Shown: one piece after another, positions 1 through 8,854 of the stretch | How positions within the stretch are numbered: the stretch's first letter is position 1 | Layout of the letters: each line of letters begins with the position of its first letter | NCBI GenBank assembly: GCA_027306915.1 | Contig: DAHUYW010000006.1 | Span: 1-64,000, forward strand | DNA: 64,000 nucleotides | Direction of reading: 5' to 3' | Source of the DNA: Spirochaetales bacterium | GTDB taxonomy: Bacteria > Spirochaetota > Spirochaetia > DAHUYW01 | Program-made: the position numbers and the translations under genes | Notes under the pieces: generated by a model | The model's input: the letters and a program-made list of their open reading frames with translations, nothing else | The model's database searches: none | What the model was told of the DNA's origin: nothing

Positions 1-1
1 C

Positions 2-1774
2 CTCTATTTTGCCGTCTTCCGCGCCCAAGGCGAAAGGCGACGACGAAGAGAGCTGATTCTCTTCGCGTCGGTCGTCGTTCCGGTGGTGATTCTCGTCGCG
101 GTGCTCCTGCCCCCGAACTTCGTGAGCAACTCGATAGTCTTCAATGCCCTCGACCACCGGGTCCGGCCAAAGCCCGTCCCGATCGACGCCACAGGCAAGG
201 GCCTTCCCGGCGGGACTCTCCAATCCCCCCGGAATCCTTTCGATCAGGGCGAGAACGGCAGGCTCCTCGGCAGGCAGTACCTCTACGGCGATGGAACGCA
301 GCCGGGCCAGCAGCCCGGGGATCACGCTGCGCTCGAGGGCATACCCTCCGATCAATGGCAAAGCGGCCAGACCGGGACCGGCTCGAAGGGACAGGCGCGG
401 CAGTATGCAGTCATGGTCATTGCGAGCCCGATGGATCCGATCTACGCTGCGGAGGGCTACTTCGGCGACTTCAATCCTGTTGCCGGTTTCGAGCGGACCC
501 CCGACCAACCGCTCAATGAGCTCGTCAACCAGCGCCTGCTCGAGACCTGGCAGGACCCGGAGACGGCGGACCTAAGCGATGCCGACAGAGTCCCGGTCCC
601 GGTCTTCTACCTCTCCACCCTGCCCGAGCGAGTGCTTGCCTACCGACCCAACACGGTGGAGCCGACCGTTCTCGATCGGAGGTATTACCCCTTCAACTAC
701 TCCTACACCTCGGTGTCGATGATCAGCGACCCGACCACGCAGGGGTTTCGAGCCATCACCGGCCTCACGCCGGAGGAGAAACAGGCTCTCGCGCCCTACC
801 TCCGCATCCCGCTTTCGCCGGAAGACCGCGCGATCTTCGAGCGCTACCTGCAGACGGCGACGAACGGACAAACCGGCTACTTCGCGAAGATCATGGCGAT
901 TCTCAAGAGCTTCTCGACCTACCAGTATCAGGTGGGCTTTTCGAACGACACCTCCGTTCAGCACCTCGTGGACTTCCTGACGAGGACAAAGAACGGCGAC
1001 TGCGTCGAGTTCTCCAACACGACAGCCATCCTTGCACGCCTCGCCGGCATCCCGTCCCGCGTCGTCACGGGTTATCTCGCGGCGAAGGATCTCCAGACCC
1101 CGGCCCACCGGCGCGGCCTTGAGCTTCTGCGGGAAAAGATCCCCGCGCTTCAGAAGTTTCCCCTGCGTGAGCTTTACCTGATCACGACTGCGCACCATCA
1201 CTCGTGGGTCCAACTCTACATGCCCGGCTACGGATGGGTCGATTTCGAGACTACCGCCTACGCCATCCCGCCCCAGGCCGGCGGCGACCCCAACAACTGG
1301 AACGTGGTGATTCCGCTCCTTGAGAACCAGGAGCTCGCGCCTCTCTACCACTTCCCGTGGTATCTGGTGCTGCGCCTCCTCGCGGTGCTGACCGCCGGGG
1401 TGATCCTCGTCATGTACCTCTATCGCTATGGCCGCGAGCTCTACCTCCTCAATCTCTCCCGCGGGAAGGGCCGCCGCTCGCTCGACGCGCTCTACAAGCT
1501 CCTGCTCCTTCGGCTCGTTGCAAACGGCTTCACCCTGAAGATCCCTGCCGCGACCGCAAACGAGTACGCCGCCGATCACCCCGAGCTCACGCGATTCGCG
1601 TCCCTGTACACCGAGCTCAAGTATCGCGAGCTGTATGGAGTGGGCGAGCGGGAGCGTCTGTGGAAGGAGCTCAAGAAAGAGTATCGAGAGACCGTGCGGC
1701 AATGCCGGAAGGCTGGCTTCGTCAATTCCCTCCGCAGGGGCTTCAGCCTCAGGGGCCTCTACTACCGATGGTGA
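2..1774 (+). CDS. Transglutaminase-like membrane protein with C-terminal DUF4129-like region (5' partial)
   Basis: The reading frame is open from the first bases of the window, so the true start lies upstream; the first internal start codon is GTG at 83. A hydrophobic helix (about 53-115) precedes a long extracytoplasmic part holding the transglutaminase core: Cys in GDCVEFS (codon 1001-1003), His in HHHSW (about 1195) and Asp in WVDFE (1241). A second membrane helix follows (about 1355-1430), then a cytoplasmic tail resembling DUF4129 of TgpA-type proteins. Members of this family are thought to cleave or cross-link envelope proteins or peptidoglycan peptides. They often sit beside MoxR/DUF58 genes, but here that cluster is 20 kb away. 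It overlaps the next gene by 7 nt, suggesting translational coupling. The exact substrate is unknown. Confidence 0.85.
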   Translation, partial: LYFAVFRAQGERRRRRELILFASVVVPVVILVAVLLPPNFVSNSIVFNALDHRVRPKPVPIDATGKGLPGGTLQSPRNPFDQGENGRLLGRQYLYGDGTQPGQQPGDHAALEGIPSDQWQSGQTGTGSKGQARQYAVMVIASPMDPIYAAEGYFGDFNPVAGFERTPDQPLNELVNQRLLETWQDPETADLSDADRVPVPVFYLSTLPERVLAYRPNTVEPTVLDRRYYPFNYSYTSVSMISDPTTQGFRAITGLTPEEKQALAPYLRIPLSPEDRAIFERYLQTATNGQTGYFAKIMAILKSFSTYQYQVGFSNDTSVQHLVDFLTRTKNGDCVEFSNTTAILARLAGIPSRVVTGYLAAKDLQTPAHRRGLELLREKIPALQKFPLRELYLITTAHHHSWVQLYMPGYGWVDFETTAYAIPPQAGGDPNNWNVVIPLLENQELAPLYHFPWYLVLRLLAVLTAGVILVMYLYRYGRELYLLNLSRGKGRRSLDALYKLLLLRLVANGFTLKIPAATANEYAADHPELTRFASLYTELKYRELYGVGERERLWKELKKEYRETVRQCRKAGFVNSLRRGFSLRGLYYRW

Positions 1775-3018
1775 GCGCCCGACGGTCCCTCGCTCTCCTC
1801 GCCGCGGCGGCGATCGTCCTGCTTGCCTCCTGCAGCCGGTCGAGCGACTGGGTCACTTTTCGCGGGGATCAGGGGCGCGGCGCCACGTCGAACGCGGTCT
1901 ACCCGCCCTTCGGAATAAAGTGGAAGCTCAAGCTGCAGGAACAGGGCAGGCCGCTCGTCGCCTTCAACCCGCCGGTCATCATGGGCAATACCATCTACTT
2001 CGGCTCCGCCGACGGCAACTTCTACGCTCTTGACCTGGAAAGCGGCTTCATGAATTGGGTCTTCAAGACTGGGGGGCCGATCAACTCGGTTCCGGTCGCC
2101 GATTCGAAGAACGTCTATTTCGGCTCGGAAGACGGAAACGTCTACGCGGTGAACAGGAAGACGGGCAAGGAGGCATGGCATTTCGACACCGGAAATCCCG
2201 TCCGCTCTTCCGTCGTTCGCTACGGCGACTCGATTCTCTTCACAAGCGACGGCGGCAACACCTACGTCCTTTCGCCCGACGGGGTCTTGAGGTTCAAGAT
2301 ACCGAATCCGGTGTGGTACTACGACACCTTCCAGGTTTTCAAGGATGTGGTCTATTTCGCGCCCGGGCCCATGAGCAATCCGAACAGCTTTGGGGCGTAC
2401 GACCTCCACGACCGGGCCTATCTCTGGGTCCTCGACACCGCTGCGCTCGACGCCTACTGGTACTCCTTCCCCGCCCTGAAAGGGAACCTTGTCTTCTTCT
2501 CGACAGGGTCGGAGACCGGCGACAGTACCTGGCAGCTCGACTATTACGCCTACAATCGGACCACCGGACAGCTGCGGTGGCGCTTCGACGACACCTCTCG
2601 ATGGGGCTATGCCGCGGGGACCTTCGATCCGAGCCGGCTCTTCACACAGAACCTGCAGCTGCTGGACTACCTGGCTCCTTCGGTTTGGCGTAATCTCGTC
2701 ATCTACACCAGCGGTGACACCGTCGTACGGGCCTTTCATGCGAATAACGGCACCATCGCGTGGGAGCACAGCTTCGACGTCCCGACGAGCTCTGCACCGA
2801 CGGTGGCGGGAGATCGCGTCTACCTGGGCCTGCGGGGGGATCCCGATTCCCCCGATGGGCCGAAGCCGAAGCTCGTTTGCCTTTCCGCCCGCAACGGCAG
2901 CCTCCTCTGGGAGATGGATCTGAACGGCGCGATGTTGAGCGCTCCGGTGATCTCGGGCAAGTGGATTGTCTTCGGCACCGACCAGAGCTATTTCTATGTG
3001 CTCGAAGAGCTGTACTAG
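1768..3018 (+). CDS. PQQ-like beta-propeller repeat lipoprotein
   Basis: This 416-residue protein starts at ATG 1768, inside the end of the upstream gene. It begins with a lipoprotein signal whose hydrophobic core leads to the lipobox LASC, so the mature protein should be anchored by Cys at about residue 21. The rest contains repeated blades of the pattern VYFGSxDGNxYAxxxxTGxxxW, seen at least four times (FGSADGNFYALD, FGSEDGNVYAVN, and later copies near the C terminus), typical of PQQ/BamB-like WD40-type propellers. Such proteins are usually scaffolds; no catalytic residues for a dehydrogenase can be identified. Co-transcription with the transglutaminase suggests a joint envelope function. 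Confidence 0.85.
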   Translation: MVSARRSLALLAAAAIVLLASCSRSSDWVTFRGDQGRGATSNAVYPPFGIKWKLKLQEQGRPLVAFNPPVIMGNTIYFGSADGNFYALDLESGFMNWVFKTGGPINSVPVADSKNVYFGSEDGNVYAVNRKTGKEAWHFDTGNPVRSSVVRYGDSILFTSDGGNTYVLSPDGVLRFKIPNPVWYYDTFQVFKDVVYFAPGPMSNPNSFGAYDLHDRAYLWVLDTAALDAYWYSFPALKGNLVFFSTGSETGDSTWQLDYYAYNRTTGQLRWRFDDTSRWGYAAGTFDPSRLFTQNLQLLDYLAPSVWRNLVIYTSGDTVVRAFHANNGTIAWEHSFDVPTSSAPTVAGDRVYLGLRGDPDSPDGPKPKLVCLSARNGSLLWEMDLNGAMLSAPVISGKWIVFGTDQSYFYVLEELY

Positions 3019-3038
3019 CAGGTCGCTTAAGAACCTGC
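3018..3038 (+). terminator. Possible weak hairpin after the propeller gene
   Basis: GCAGGT and ACCTGC (3018-3023 and 3033-3038) form a 6-bp stem with a 9-nt loop immediately at the stop codon. The following gene is convergent. No T-run follows, so this is a weak candidate. Confidence 0.25.
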
Positions 3039-3080
3039 CAGGATTCCGCTGCGCTACGGCAGGCCCGGCGCCTCGGCCAC

Positions 3081-3389
3081 TTAACCCTTTCTTCGTCCGG
3101 CCCCAGCTCCCCGGCCTCCGCCTCCGAAGATAATCATCATCCCCAGCAGAAAGCCGAAGTTGTACCAGCCTCCGTTGTTGTGTACCTCGTACATCTGAAC
3201 ATTTCGGTTGAAAAGCGAGATCACAAAGGTGACCGGCGCGATTATGCCGTTCCACAGACCGCGCCAGAATCCGGCGATTACGCCTTGCGGACCGGCCGAA
3301 TTGGCCAGCTCATTTGCGCCCGGCGCGCACCCCGATAGAAACACGACAATCGCGGCGCTCAGAAGGACAAGCACGATAGCCTTTCTCAT
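3081..3389 (-). CDS. Small glycine-rich lipoprotein, unknown function
   Basis: This 102-residue protein has a clear type II signal peptide ending in LSGC (Cys at about residue 21), so it is predicted to be lipid-anchored. A hydrophobic stretch near residues 45-58 and a second around 78-90 could touch the membrane; the C terminus is a Gly/Arg-rich tail (GGGGRGAGAGRRKG). A strong ribosome-binding site (AGGGAGGGGG) lies about 5-12 nt before the ATG. I do not recognise the family. It lies 25 nt downstream of the flavodoxin gene on the same strand and may share its transcript. Confidence 0.7.
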   Translation of the reverse strand: MRKAIVLVLLSAAIVVFLSGCAPGANELANSAGPQGVIAGFWRGLWNGIIAPVTFVISLFNRNVQMYEVHNNGGWYNFGFLLGMMIIFGGGGRGAGAGRRKG

Positions 3390-3414
3390 CCTGCCACCCC
3401 CTCCCTTTCAAACG

Positions 3415-3891
3415 CTATGCTGCAGGAAGGCTCTTCGCCCACGCGGCCGCCCGCTCGAGCTCGCCTTCCGCAAGCGGGCCCTCCGTCCCCTTGACGATAA
3501 ACCCCTCGGGAGAAAGCGCAAGCTGCCCGCCCTTCCGTTGAAGGCGGTCCGCAATGGGTTTCGCGGCGTAACCGAACAACCCCACGAGGAAACGAAGGAT
3601 TGGTGACTTGGTGTCGCTCATGGAGATTCGGGTGTCGAACGCTGCCACCCGCACTCCCTTGAGAGCAACCGCGGAGATCCCCTTGAGAAGGTTGGTGACC
3701 GCGGGGGTAGGCCGAAATCCTCGGGTCGGCGAGCCGACGAACAGAGCCCCCACTGCGCTCAGCTCTTCCGAGGTTACCTCGCCGACGCGAAGTATCCTTA
3801 CCTCGCCCCGAGAGCCAACAGCGCTACCAATTGTCTGAGCAATCTTCTCGGTGTTTCCGAAGACAGAATCGTAGACTACGAGAATCTTCAT
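3415..3891 (-). CDS. Flavodoxin-like protein
   Basis: The 158-residue product begins MKILVVYDSVFGNTEKIA, the classical flavodoxin start in which the SVFGNTE loop binds the FMN phosphate. A second loop, VGSPTRGFRPTP, corresponds to the FMN ring-binding region. It should be a cytosolic single-electron carrier or an NAD(P)H:quinone-type flavoprotein; length fits short-chain flavodoxins. The partner is not evident from neighbours, a small lipoprotein downstream and a PTS IIA-like gene upstream. Its Shine-Dalgarno sequence is inside a perfect inverted repeat (listed separately). Confidence 0.85.
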   Translation of the reverse strand: MKILVVYDSVFGNTEKIAQTIGSAVGSRGEVRILRVGEVTSEELSAVGALFVGSPTRGFRPTPAVTNLLKGISAVALKGVRVAAFDTRISMSDTKSPILRFLVGLFGYAAKPIADRLQRKGGQLALSPEGFIVKGTEGPLAEGELERAAAWAKSLPAA

Positions 3892-3894
3892 TGT

Positions 3895-3919
3895 GCCCTC
3901 CTTTCGGAGGGCAATTGTA
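3895..3919 (-). promoter_or_regulatory. Inverted repeat over the flavodoxin ribosome-binding site, with an extended -10 just upstream
   Basis: Reading the minus strand, GCCCTCC-GAAA-GGAGGGC (3912 down to 3895) is a perfect 7-bp stem with a GAAA loop; its second arm is the Shine-Dalgarno of the flavodoxin gene and ends 3 nt before the ATG. Directly upstream is TGG-TACAAT, an extended -10 candidate (hexamer 3914-3919). If transcription starts about 7 nt after that hexamer, only part of the stem would be in the RNA, so the repeat might be a DNA operator rather than an RNA switch. Confidence 0.45.
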
Positions 3920-4003
3920 CCATAACCTTGCGGCGAGCGCGCCTTGTTAAGAAGGCTTTCGGAGCTGTGGCGCGTGACGGTTGCGACGCGCTCTGGTGCG
4001 CCG

Positions 4004-4477
4004 CTACACCCGCTGCATGTCCTCGATCTCAGTAATGATGTTGTAGATTTCCTCGGCAGTTGTGCAGCCCATGATCTTGGAATAGAAGTTGGGGCTACCG
4101 ATCAGCTCCGCGGCCTTCTGGAGCATCTTCAGATGCTTCTTCGTCTCGTAGCGGTCGTCGACGAGCATCATGACGATGTGAACTGGCTTTCCATCAAGCG
4201 TGCCATAGTCGATGCCGCGTCGGGAGACCCCGAAGACCCCAAGGGTCTTTCGCTGACCGCGAAGGGAGGCATGCGGCAGCGCGATAAACGGAGCAATCAC
4301 GGTGCTCAGCATCTCTTCGCGGCTGTGGAGCGCGACAAGAATGCGATCCCTGGCCCGCTCGTCCAACTCCTCCCGACCTGCCAGAAACTCGACCAGCTCG
4401 GCGAAGAGCTCATCCTTGGTGGAGCTCTTCAATTCCGGTACGACGTTTTTCACTTTGAAGACTTCCGACAGTACCAT
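4004..4477 (-). CDS. PTS IIA-like (PtsN/fructose-type EIIA) domain protein
   Basis: A 157-residue single-domain protein of the type-2 EIIA family (fructose/mannitol/nitrogen PTS). The phosphorylatable His is in the motif IALPHAS at about residue 68, the expected place. No EIIB, EIIC or HPr gene is nearby, which argues for a regulatory PtsN-type role rather than sugar transport. It is preceded by an excellent ribosome-binding site (AGGAGGAG) and lies 57 nt downstream of the last V-ATPase gene on the same strand, so it may be a distal gene of that operon. A link between PTS signalling and the ATPase is inference only. Confidence 0.85.
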   Translation of the reverse strand: MVLSEVFKVKNVVPELKSSTKDELFAELVEFLAGREELDERARDRILVALHSREEMLSTVIAPFIALPHASLRGQRKTLGVFGVSRRGIDYGTLDGKPVHIVMMLVDDRYETKKHLKMLQKAAELIGSPNFYSKIMGCTTAEEIYNIITEIEDMQRV

Positions 4478-4534
4478 AAGCTCCTCCTATTCGCCGCCGA
4501 GTGCGGCCCGCCACCCCTGGCCGAAGTGGCCGTC

Positions 4535-4990
4535 CTACTTGATTAGTCCGGCCATCAGGATCGCCGCCACCAGGGCCAGAATCGCGTAAAACTCCGGGAA
4601 GGCCGCGAGCACGAGCGTGCTCCCGAAGACGTTGTGACCCGAGCCGATCGAAGAGATCCCCGCCGCGCAAACCTGACCCATCTTGATGGCCGAAAAGATT
4701 GCGACGGCCCCAAATCCGAGCCCCGCGGCGAAAACTACAGCGGCATTGAACACCGTCATCCCGGGCGCCACGTGGCCCTGGTAAATTATGTAGCTTACAA
4801 AGCCATACAGCCCCTGCGTAGCAGGGAGCCCGGAGAGGACGAGCGTGGTTCCGAAAATCTCGGGCCGCTTCCTGAGCGCCCCTACCACAGCATTGCCACC
4901 GATGACGAGACCGATGACCGAACCTACCCCGGAGAGCCCAAACATCAATCCAAGCCCAAGCGATGCCAAGATGACCGCAAGCGTGTCCAT
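4535..4990 (-). CDS. atpK: V-type ATPase subunit K (membrane rotor ring, duplicated hairpin)
   Basis: The 151-residue protein has four membrane helices made by duplication of the two-helix c subunit. The carboxylate that carries the ion is kept only in helix 4 (Glu133 in AAFPEFYA); the matching place in helix 2 is Gln59 (LPATQG). Leu55, Thr58, Gln59, Gln106 and Glu133 match, in order and spacing, the residues that bind Na+ in the Enterococcus hirae K ring (Leu61, Thr64, Gln65, Gln110, Glu139). It is the last rotor gene of the operon and has a GGAGG ribosome-binding site. It builds the ion-carrying ring turned by subunits A-B-D. Confidence 0.95.
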   Translation of the reverse strand: MDTLAVILASLGLGLMFGLSGVGSVIGLVIGGNAVVGALRKRPEIFGTTLVLSGLPATQGLYGFVSYIIYQGHVAPGMTVFNAAVVFAAGLGFGAVAIFSAIKMGQVCAAGISSIGSGHNVFGSTLVLAAFPEFYAILALVAAILMAGLIK

Positions 4991-5045
4991 ATCTTCCTCC
5001 AGATGTTCAATATGTGTCTATGTCAACGAACGAGGTTCGTGCCTG

Positions 5046-6914
5046 TCACTTCGTCCTGAATGGGTCGTATTCGACTCCCCCTCCCTTGAAGCCGACGGCC
5101 TTGTAGAACTCGACAAAGGTCAGCCTGAGCGAGTGTACGAAGGCCGAGAGGAGCCCGATTGCAAGGTTGATGCCGCTTCCGAGGAGAAGGACGACCGCCA
5201 TCGGGATGTAGCCCCACCAAGCGTCGCCTCTGACGAGCAAGGCTAGATTGATTATCGCTCCCGAAAGCAAGCCGCCCGCGAATCCGAGCGCGAACAACCG
5301 CAGGTACGAAAGGGTATCTCCCAAGAACCCGATAAGCAGCTCGTAGAGCTGCCACAGGCCGTGCTTGAGCCTTCCCACCATCTTGCGGTTCGGGTGGGCA
5401 AAAAAGACCACGGAGATTAGACCAACGACCACCGCCGCAAGCGCAATCGGAATGGCGTGGGGAATGGATGAGATCCATTGCCCTGCCGGGATCGGTCCGA
5501 TGGCGAGATTGGGTCCGCCCAGGACGTAGACGACAGCAATCGCCACCCCGACAAGCATGAGGAAGGAGCCGGTCGGATTCACCGCACCGACGGGACCGTA
5601 CTCCCGCAGATCGTTTCGCAGCCGCAGGAAGAAGCCCACCGCAACCTGGAAGACGCCGAGCGTCATGGCGAGGTACATCTGCCCATACATGTTGGGGAAG
5701 AGCACGAGGCGAGAGAGAGGCGAACTCTTGCCGAAGGTCTCCGTTACCCTGAGGCCGAAGAAATCGTCGAGCAGAAGCCCGGCGAGGAAGACCGAGCTCG
5801 AAAGGACAAGACCCAAGAGGATGAGCGGCCTCGCGCTCTTTCGGCGAACCACGAAGAGCGCGATCAGCATGATTGCGATGAGCACGAGCCCGAAGCCCAT
5901 ATCGGCGACGCACAGGCCGAAGAAGATCGTGTAAAAGGGAGCGAGGAAGGGGGTCGTGTCCAGCTCGGCGTAGCTCGGCAGGCTGAAGATCTTCATGATT
6001 GGCTCGAAGAGCCTCGAATAGGCCCGATTCTTGATAAGCACCGGCACCTTCTCGCCATGATGCGGCTCCTCGATCATGTAGACCACCTCTTGCCGCTCGA
6101 GGAAGCCCTTGACCTCGCCGAGAATCTTCTTGGGCACCCAGCCCGAGACGACGAGCACCTGTCCCTCGGCCTCCCCGCTTAGGCTGGCGTGGGCAAGCAG
6201 CATCGAAAGCTCGTTTTGATAGAGGCGAGCCCGCTCGGCGAGGAACTCGACGTGCTTGCCGAGGTCGAAAAGCGCCTCCCGGTTTTTCTCGATCTCCGCT
6301 GTGATATCGGCGGCCGCTTTTCGCATGGCAGAGAGACTCTGGCGGGGAAGAGCTTCTTCAGCCGCGTCGATCTGCGGGGCGCCTTCAGTGATCTTGTAGA
6401 GCACGATGAAATAGACCTGCCCTCGTTCCTCAAGAACCGGCTCGAAGAGATAGGAGGTTCCCGCAAGGGAATCTCGAATGCGATCCGCAGCGGCTTCGGG
6501 CGCGAAGAAGAGCTTCATGCCGAAGCCGGACTTGGCCAGCTCGGCGACCGCATCGGTTCTGAACTCGCCCCAACGGGAGGCGCGCTCGATCTCGACCGCG
6601 AGAGTCTGGTGCTCGTTCTGAAGCTTTTCGGCGTTCGCCCGCAGCTCATCGATTCGAGCGAGCAGCTCCTCCTCCGGCCCTTCGAATGGAACCTGCGTCA
6701 GCTTCGCGCGCTCCGCCCTCTCGAGCTCCTTGCGGATCAGACGCTCGCGCTGGGTCAGCGCGTCGATCTTCTCCTCGAGTGCCCTGATCTCCTCGGTCTG
6801 GTTGACGCCGTAGTTCTCGATGTGGAAGACTCCAAGCCTCTGCAGCTCGGCGAGGAAGGCTTCCGACGTCGAGTGGTGGAAGAGGAGGGTCAGCTTCAGC
6901 ATCTTCTCGATCAT
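5046..6914 (-). CDS. atpI: V-type ATPase subunit I (stator membrane subunit)
   Basis: A 622-residue protein with the expected two halves: a cytoplasmic N-terminal part (about 1-320) rich in coiled-coil heptads, and a C-terminal part with about seven membrane helices. The conserved arginine that faces the rotor carboxylate is likely in the last helices, in HSLRLTFVEFYK, near the C terminus. It forms the ion half-channels and anchors the peripheral stalk. Its start codon overlaps the stop of atpD by 4 nt. Length is close to other bacterial I subunits. Confidence 0.95.
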   Translation of the reverse strand: MIEKMLKLTLLFHHSTSEAFLAELQRLGVFHIENYGVNQTEEIRALEEKIDALTQRERLIRKELERAERAKLTQVPFEGPEEELLARIDELRANAEKLQNEHQTLAVEIERASRWGEFRTDAVAELAKSGFGMKLFFAPEAAADRIRDSLAGTSYLFEPVLEERGQVYFIVLYKITEGAPQIDAAEEALPRQSLSAMRKAAADITAEIEKNREALFDLGKHVEFLAERARLYQNELSMLLAHASLSGEAEGQVLVVSGWVPKKILGEVKGFLERQEVVYMIEEPHHGEKVPVLIKNRAYSRLFEPIMKIFSLPSYAELDTTPFLAPFYTIFFGLCVADMGFGLVLIAIMLIALFVVRRKSARPLILLGLVLSSSVFLAGLLLDDFFGLRVTETFGKSSPLSRLVLFPNMYGQMYLAMTLGVFQVAVGFFLRLRNDLREYGPVGAVNPTGSFLMLVGVAIAVVYVLGGPNLAIGPIPAGQWISSIPHAIPIALAAVVVGLISVVFFAHPNRKMVGRLKHGLWQLYELLIGFLGDTLSYLRLFALGFAGGLLSGAIINLALLVRGDAWWGYIPMAVVLLLGSGINLAIGLLSAFVHSLRLTFVEFYKAVGFKGGGVEYDPFRTK

Positions 6915-7513
6915 ACTGCTTGGGCTTCCTCCGCGCTCCGCTGCTTGGTGATCTTCTGGGTAGCCTTGTCGAGATTGGCCACGTCCTCCAGGTAGCTCTT
7001 AATCTTCCTTATCGCCTCGGTGAAGGCCGGTACCTGCACCTTCTCATAGAGGTTCACCTTCTGGGTGGTCTTGCGGCGGGCGTGCTCGATGATCTCGATG
7101 CCCTTCGCCACGACCTCCATCTCGGCGAGCATGAGCGTGAGATCGCGAAGGATGGTCACCCCGGTGGTGAGCCACTTGGGATTCGCAAAGCGCGAATATT
7201 CGTGAATCGCCCAATCGATCTCATCGATGTCGGGAACCGTTATTCCCGCGATCTTCTTTGTCTTCAGGGTGACGCTCTTCATGGAGTAGACCTGTTTGGG
7301 GAATTCCGACCAGAGCTTGATATCGCTCTTGAGCAAGGCGAGTTTTTCCTGAAAGGATTCCGCAAGCTCGGCGTAGATTTCCTTCTGCTTCTTCTCGGTC
7401 ATCCGGAGGACCGATTCCTTGCTCTTCAGGATCGGCAGCGCCGCGAGGCGAACGTTGAGCTGCTTCTGCAGCGCCTGCATCGCTACCTTGTTGAATTGGT
7501 ACTTGATCTCCAT
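6911..7513 (-). CDS. atpD: V-type ATPase subunit D (central shaft)
   Basis: This 200-residue protein begins MEIKYQFNKVAMQALQKQL and is predicted to be two long helices flanking a short middle domain, as in subunit D, the axle that links A3B3 to the rotor ring. It abuts atpB (stop and start adjoin at 7513/7514) and overlaps atpI by 4 nt, showing tight coupling. No subunit F gene follows, as is usual in spirochaetal operons. Confidence 0.93.
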   Translation of the reverse strand: MEIKYQFNKVAMQALQKQLNVRLAALPILKSKESVLRMTEKKQKEIYAELAESFQEKLALLKSDIKLWSEFPKQVYSMKSVTLKTKKIAGITVPDIDEIDWAIHEYSRFANPKWLTTGVTILRDLTLMLAEMEVVAKGIEIIEHARRKTTQKVNLYEKVQVPAFTEAIRKIKSYLEDVANLDKATQKITKQRSAEEAQAV

Positions 7514-8836
7514 TCAATCGCCCTTCCAGTGAGCCTCAAGGATTGACTGCTTGATTCCCAACTCCGATTTATGGAAGTACTTCGCGAAAAGATCCCACGC
7601 CGTATCGAGCATCTCGTCGATGCGGATGTTCACATCGATCGCAAGGAGACGTTTGGAGTATTCATACGAGAACTTAATCGCACGCCTGTCATAGTCGGTG
7701 AGCTCGAAGCCGTTATCGCGCTTGGTCTTCGCGTTAGCGGCATCGGCATAGAGGCGGACCGCCGCATTCATGACCTGGGGGTGATCCTCGCGGGTCTTCT
7801 TACCGATGATGAGCTGGCGAAGACGCGAGAGCGAGCGGAAGGGGTCGACAATGACGCGATTGATGTCGCTGTCCTTCCGCAGAAAGAGCTGACCCTCGGT
7901 GATGTATCCCGTGTTGTCCGGGATCGCGTGGGTGATGTCGCCCCCCGACAGGGTCGTGACTGCGATGATGGTGATCGAGCCCCCCTCGGGGAACTGTACG
8001 GCCTTTTCGTAGATCTTCGCGAGGTCGGAGTAAAGCGAGCCGGGCATGGAGTCCTTCGAGGGGATGTGATCCATCTTGTTTCCGACGATGGCAAGGGCGT
8101 CGGCGTAGAGGGTCATATCGGTGAGAAGGACCAGGACGCTCTGGTTGTGCTCCACCGCGAAGTATTCCGCGGTGGTAAGGGCCATGTCGGGAATGAGGAG
8201 CCGCTCCACCGGTGATTGATCCGTGGTGTTGACGAAGCTGATGATCTTCTCGAGCGCCCCCGCGTTGTCGAACAGCTCGCGGTAGTACAGATAGTCGTCG
8301 TTTGAGAGCCCCATCCCCCCGAGAATGATCTTGTCCGCCTGCGCGCGCAGGGCCACGTCGGCCATGACCTGGTTGTAGGGTTGATCCGGATCGGCAAAAA
8401 ACGGGATCTTTTGGCCGGTGACGATAGTGTTGTTCAAATCGATCCCTGCGATGCCCGTCGCGATGAGCTTCGAGGGCTGCATCCGGCGCACGGGATTCAC
8501 GGAGGGTCCGCCGATCTCCCGCTCGATCCCGTCGACGGAAGGTCCGCCGTCGATCGGATCCCCGTAGGCGTTGAAGAAGCGCCCCGCCATCTCGGTCGAC
8601 AACCTGATCGTAGGAGCCTTTCCGGTAAACACGACCTCCGCATCGGTGGCGAGCCCCTCGGTACCTTCGAAAATCTGCAGGGTTACCTCTCCCTCGGAGG
8701 CCTTCAGAACCTGGGCGTGGCGCCCCGCCACGTAGGCCATTTCCTCGTTGGCGACATCCTCCGCTTGCAGGGAGCAGGTCGCCTTGGTTATCTTGGATAA
8801 TTTCGTATAGATCTTCTGAAATGCCTGTGTCTCCAT
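7514..8836 (-). CDS. atpB: V-type ATPase subunit B (non-catalytic)
   Basis: The 440-residue protein matches the regulatory B subunit in length and content: an N-terminal barrel, then a nucleotide-binding fold with no intact P-loop, as expected for B. Recognisable segments include the PFFADPDQPYN region, LTDMTLYADAL and the SRLRQLIIGKKTREDHPQV stretch near the C terminus. With subunit A it makes the A3B3 head. It lies 18 nt after atpA. Confidence 0.95.
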   Translation of the reverse strand: METQAFQKIYTKLSKITKATCSLQAEDVANEEMAYVAGRHAQVLKASEGEVTLQIFEGTEGLATDAEVVFTGKAPTIRLSTEMAGRFFNAYGDPIDGGPSVDGIEREIGGPSVNPVRRMQPSKLIATGIAGIDLNNTIVTGQKIPFFADPDQPYNQVMADVALRAQADKIILGGMGLSNDDYLYYRELFDNAGALEKIISFVNTTDQSPVERLLIPDMALTTAEYFAVEHNQSVLVLLTDMTLYADALAIVGNKMDHIPSKDSMPGSLYSDLAKIYEKAVQFPEGGSITIIAVTTLSGGDITHAIPDNTGYITEGQLFLRKDSDINRVIVDPFRSLSRLRQLIIGKKTREDHPQVMNAAVRLYADAANAKTKRDNGFELTDYDRRAIKFSYEYSKRLLAIDVNIRIDEMLDTAWDLFAKYFHKSELGIKQSILEAHWKGD

Positions 8837-8854
8837 CCCTTCCCCTCGCTGCCG

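Noticed and set aside
1762..3255. 497-codon open frame on the minus strand
   Set aside because: Antisense to the beta-propeller lipoprotein, whose repeated blades and lipobox decide the strand.
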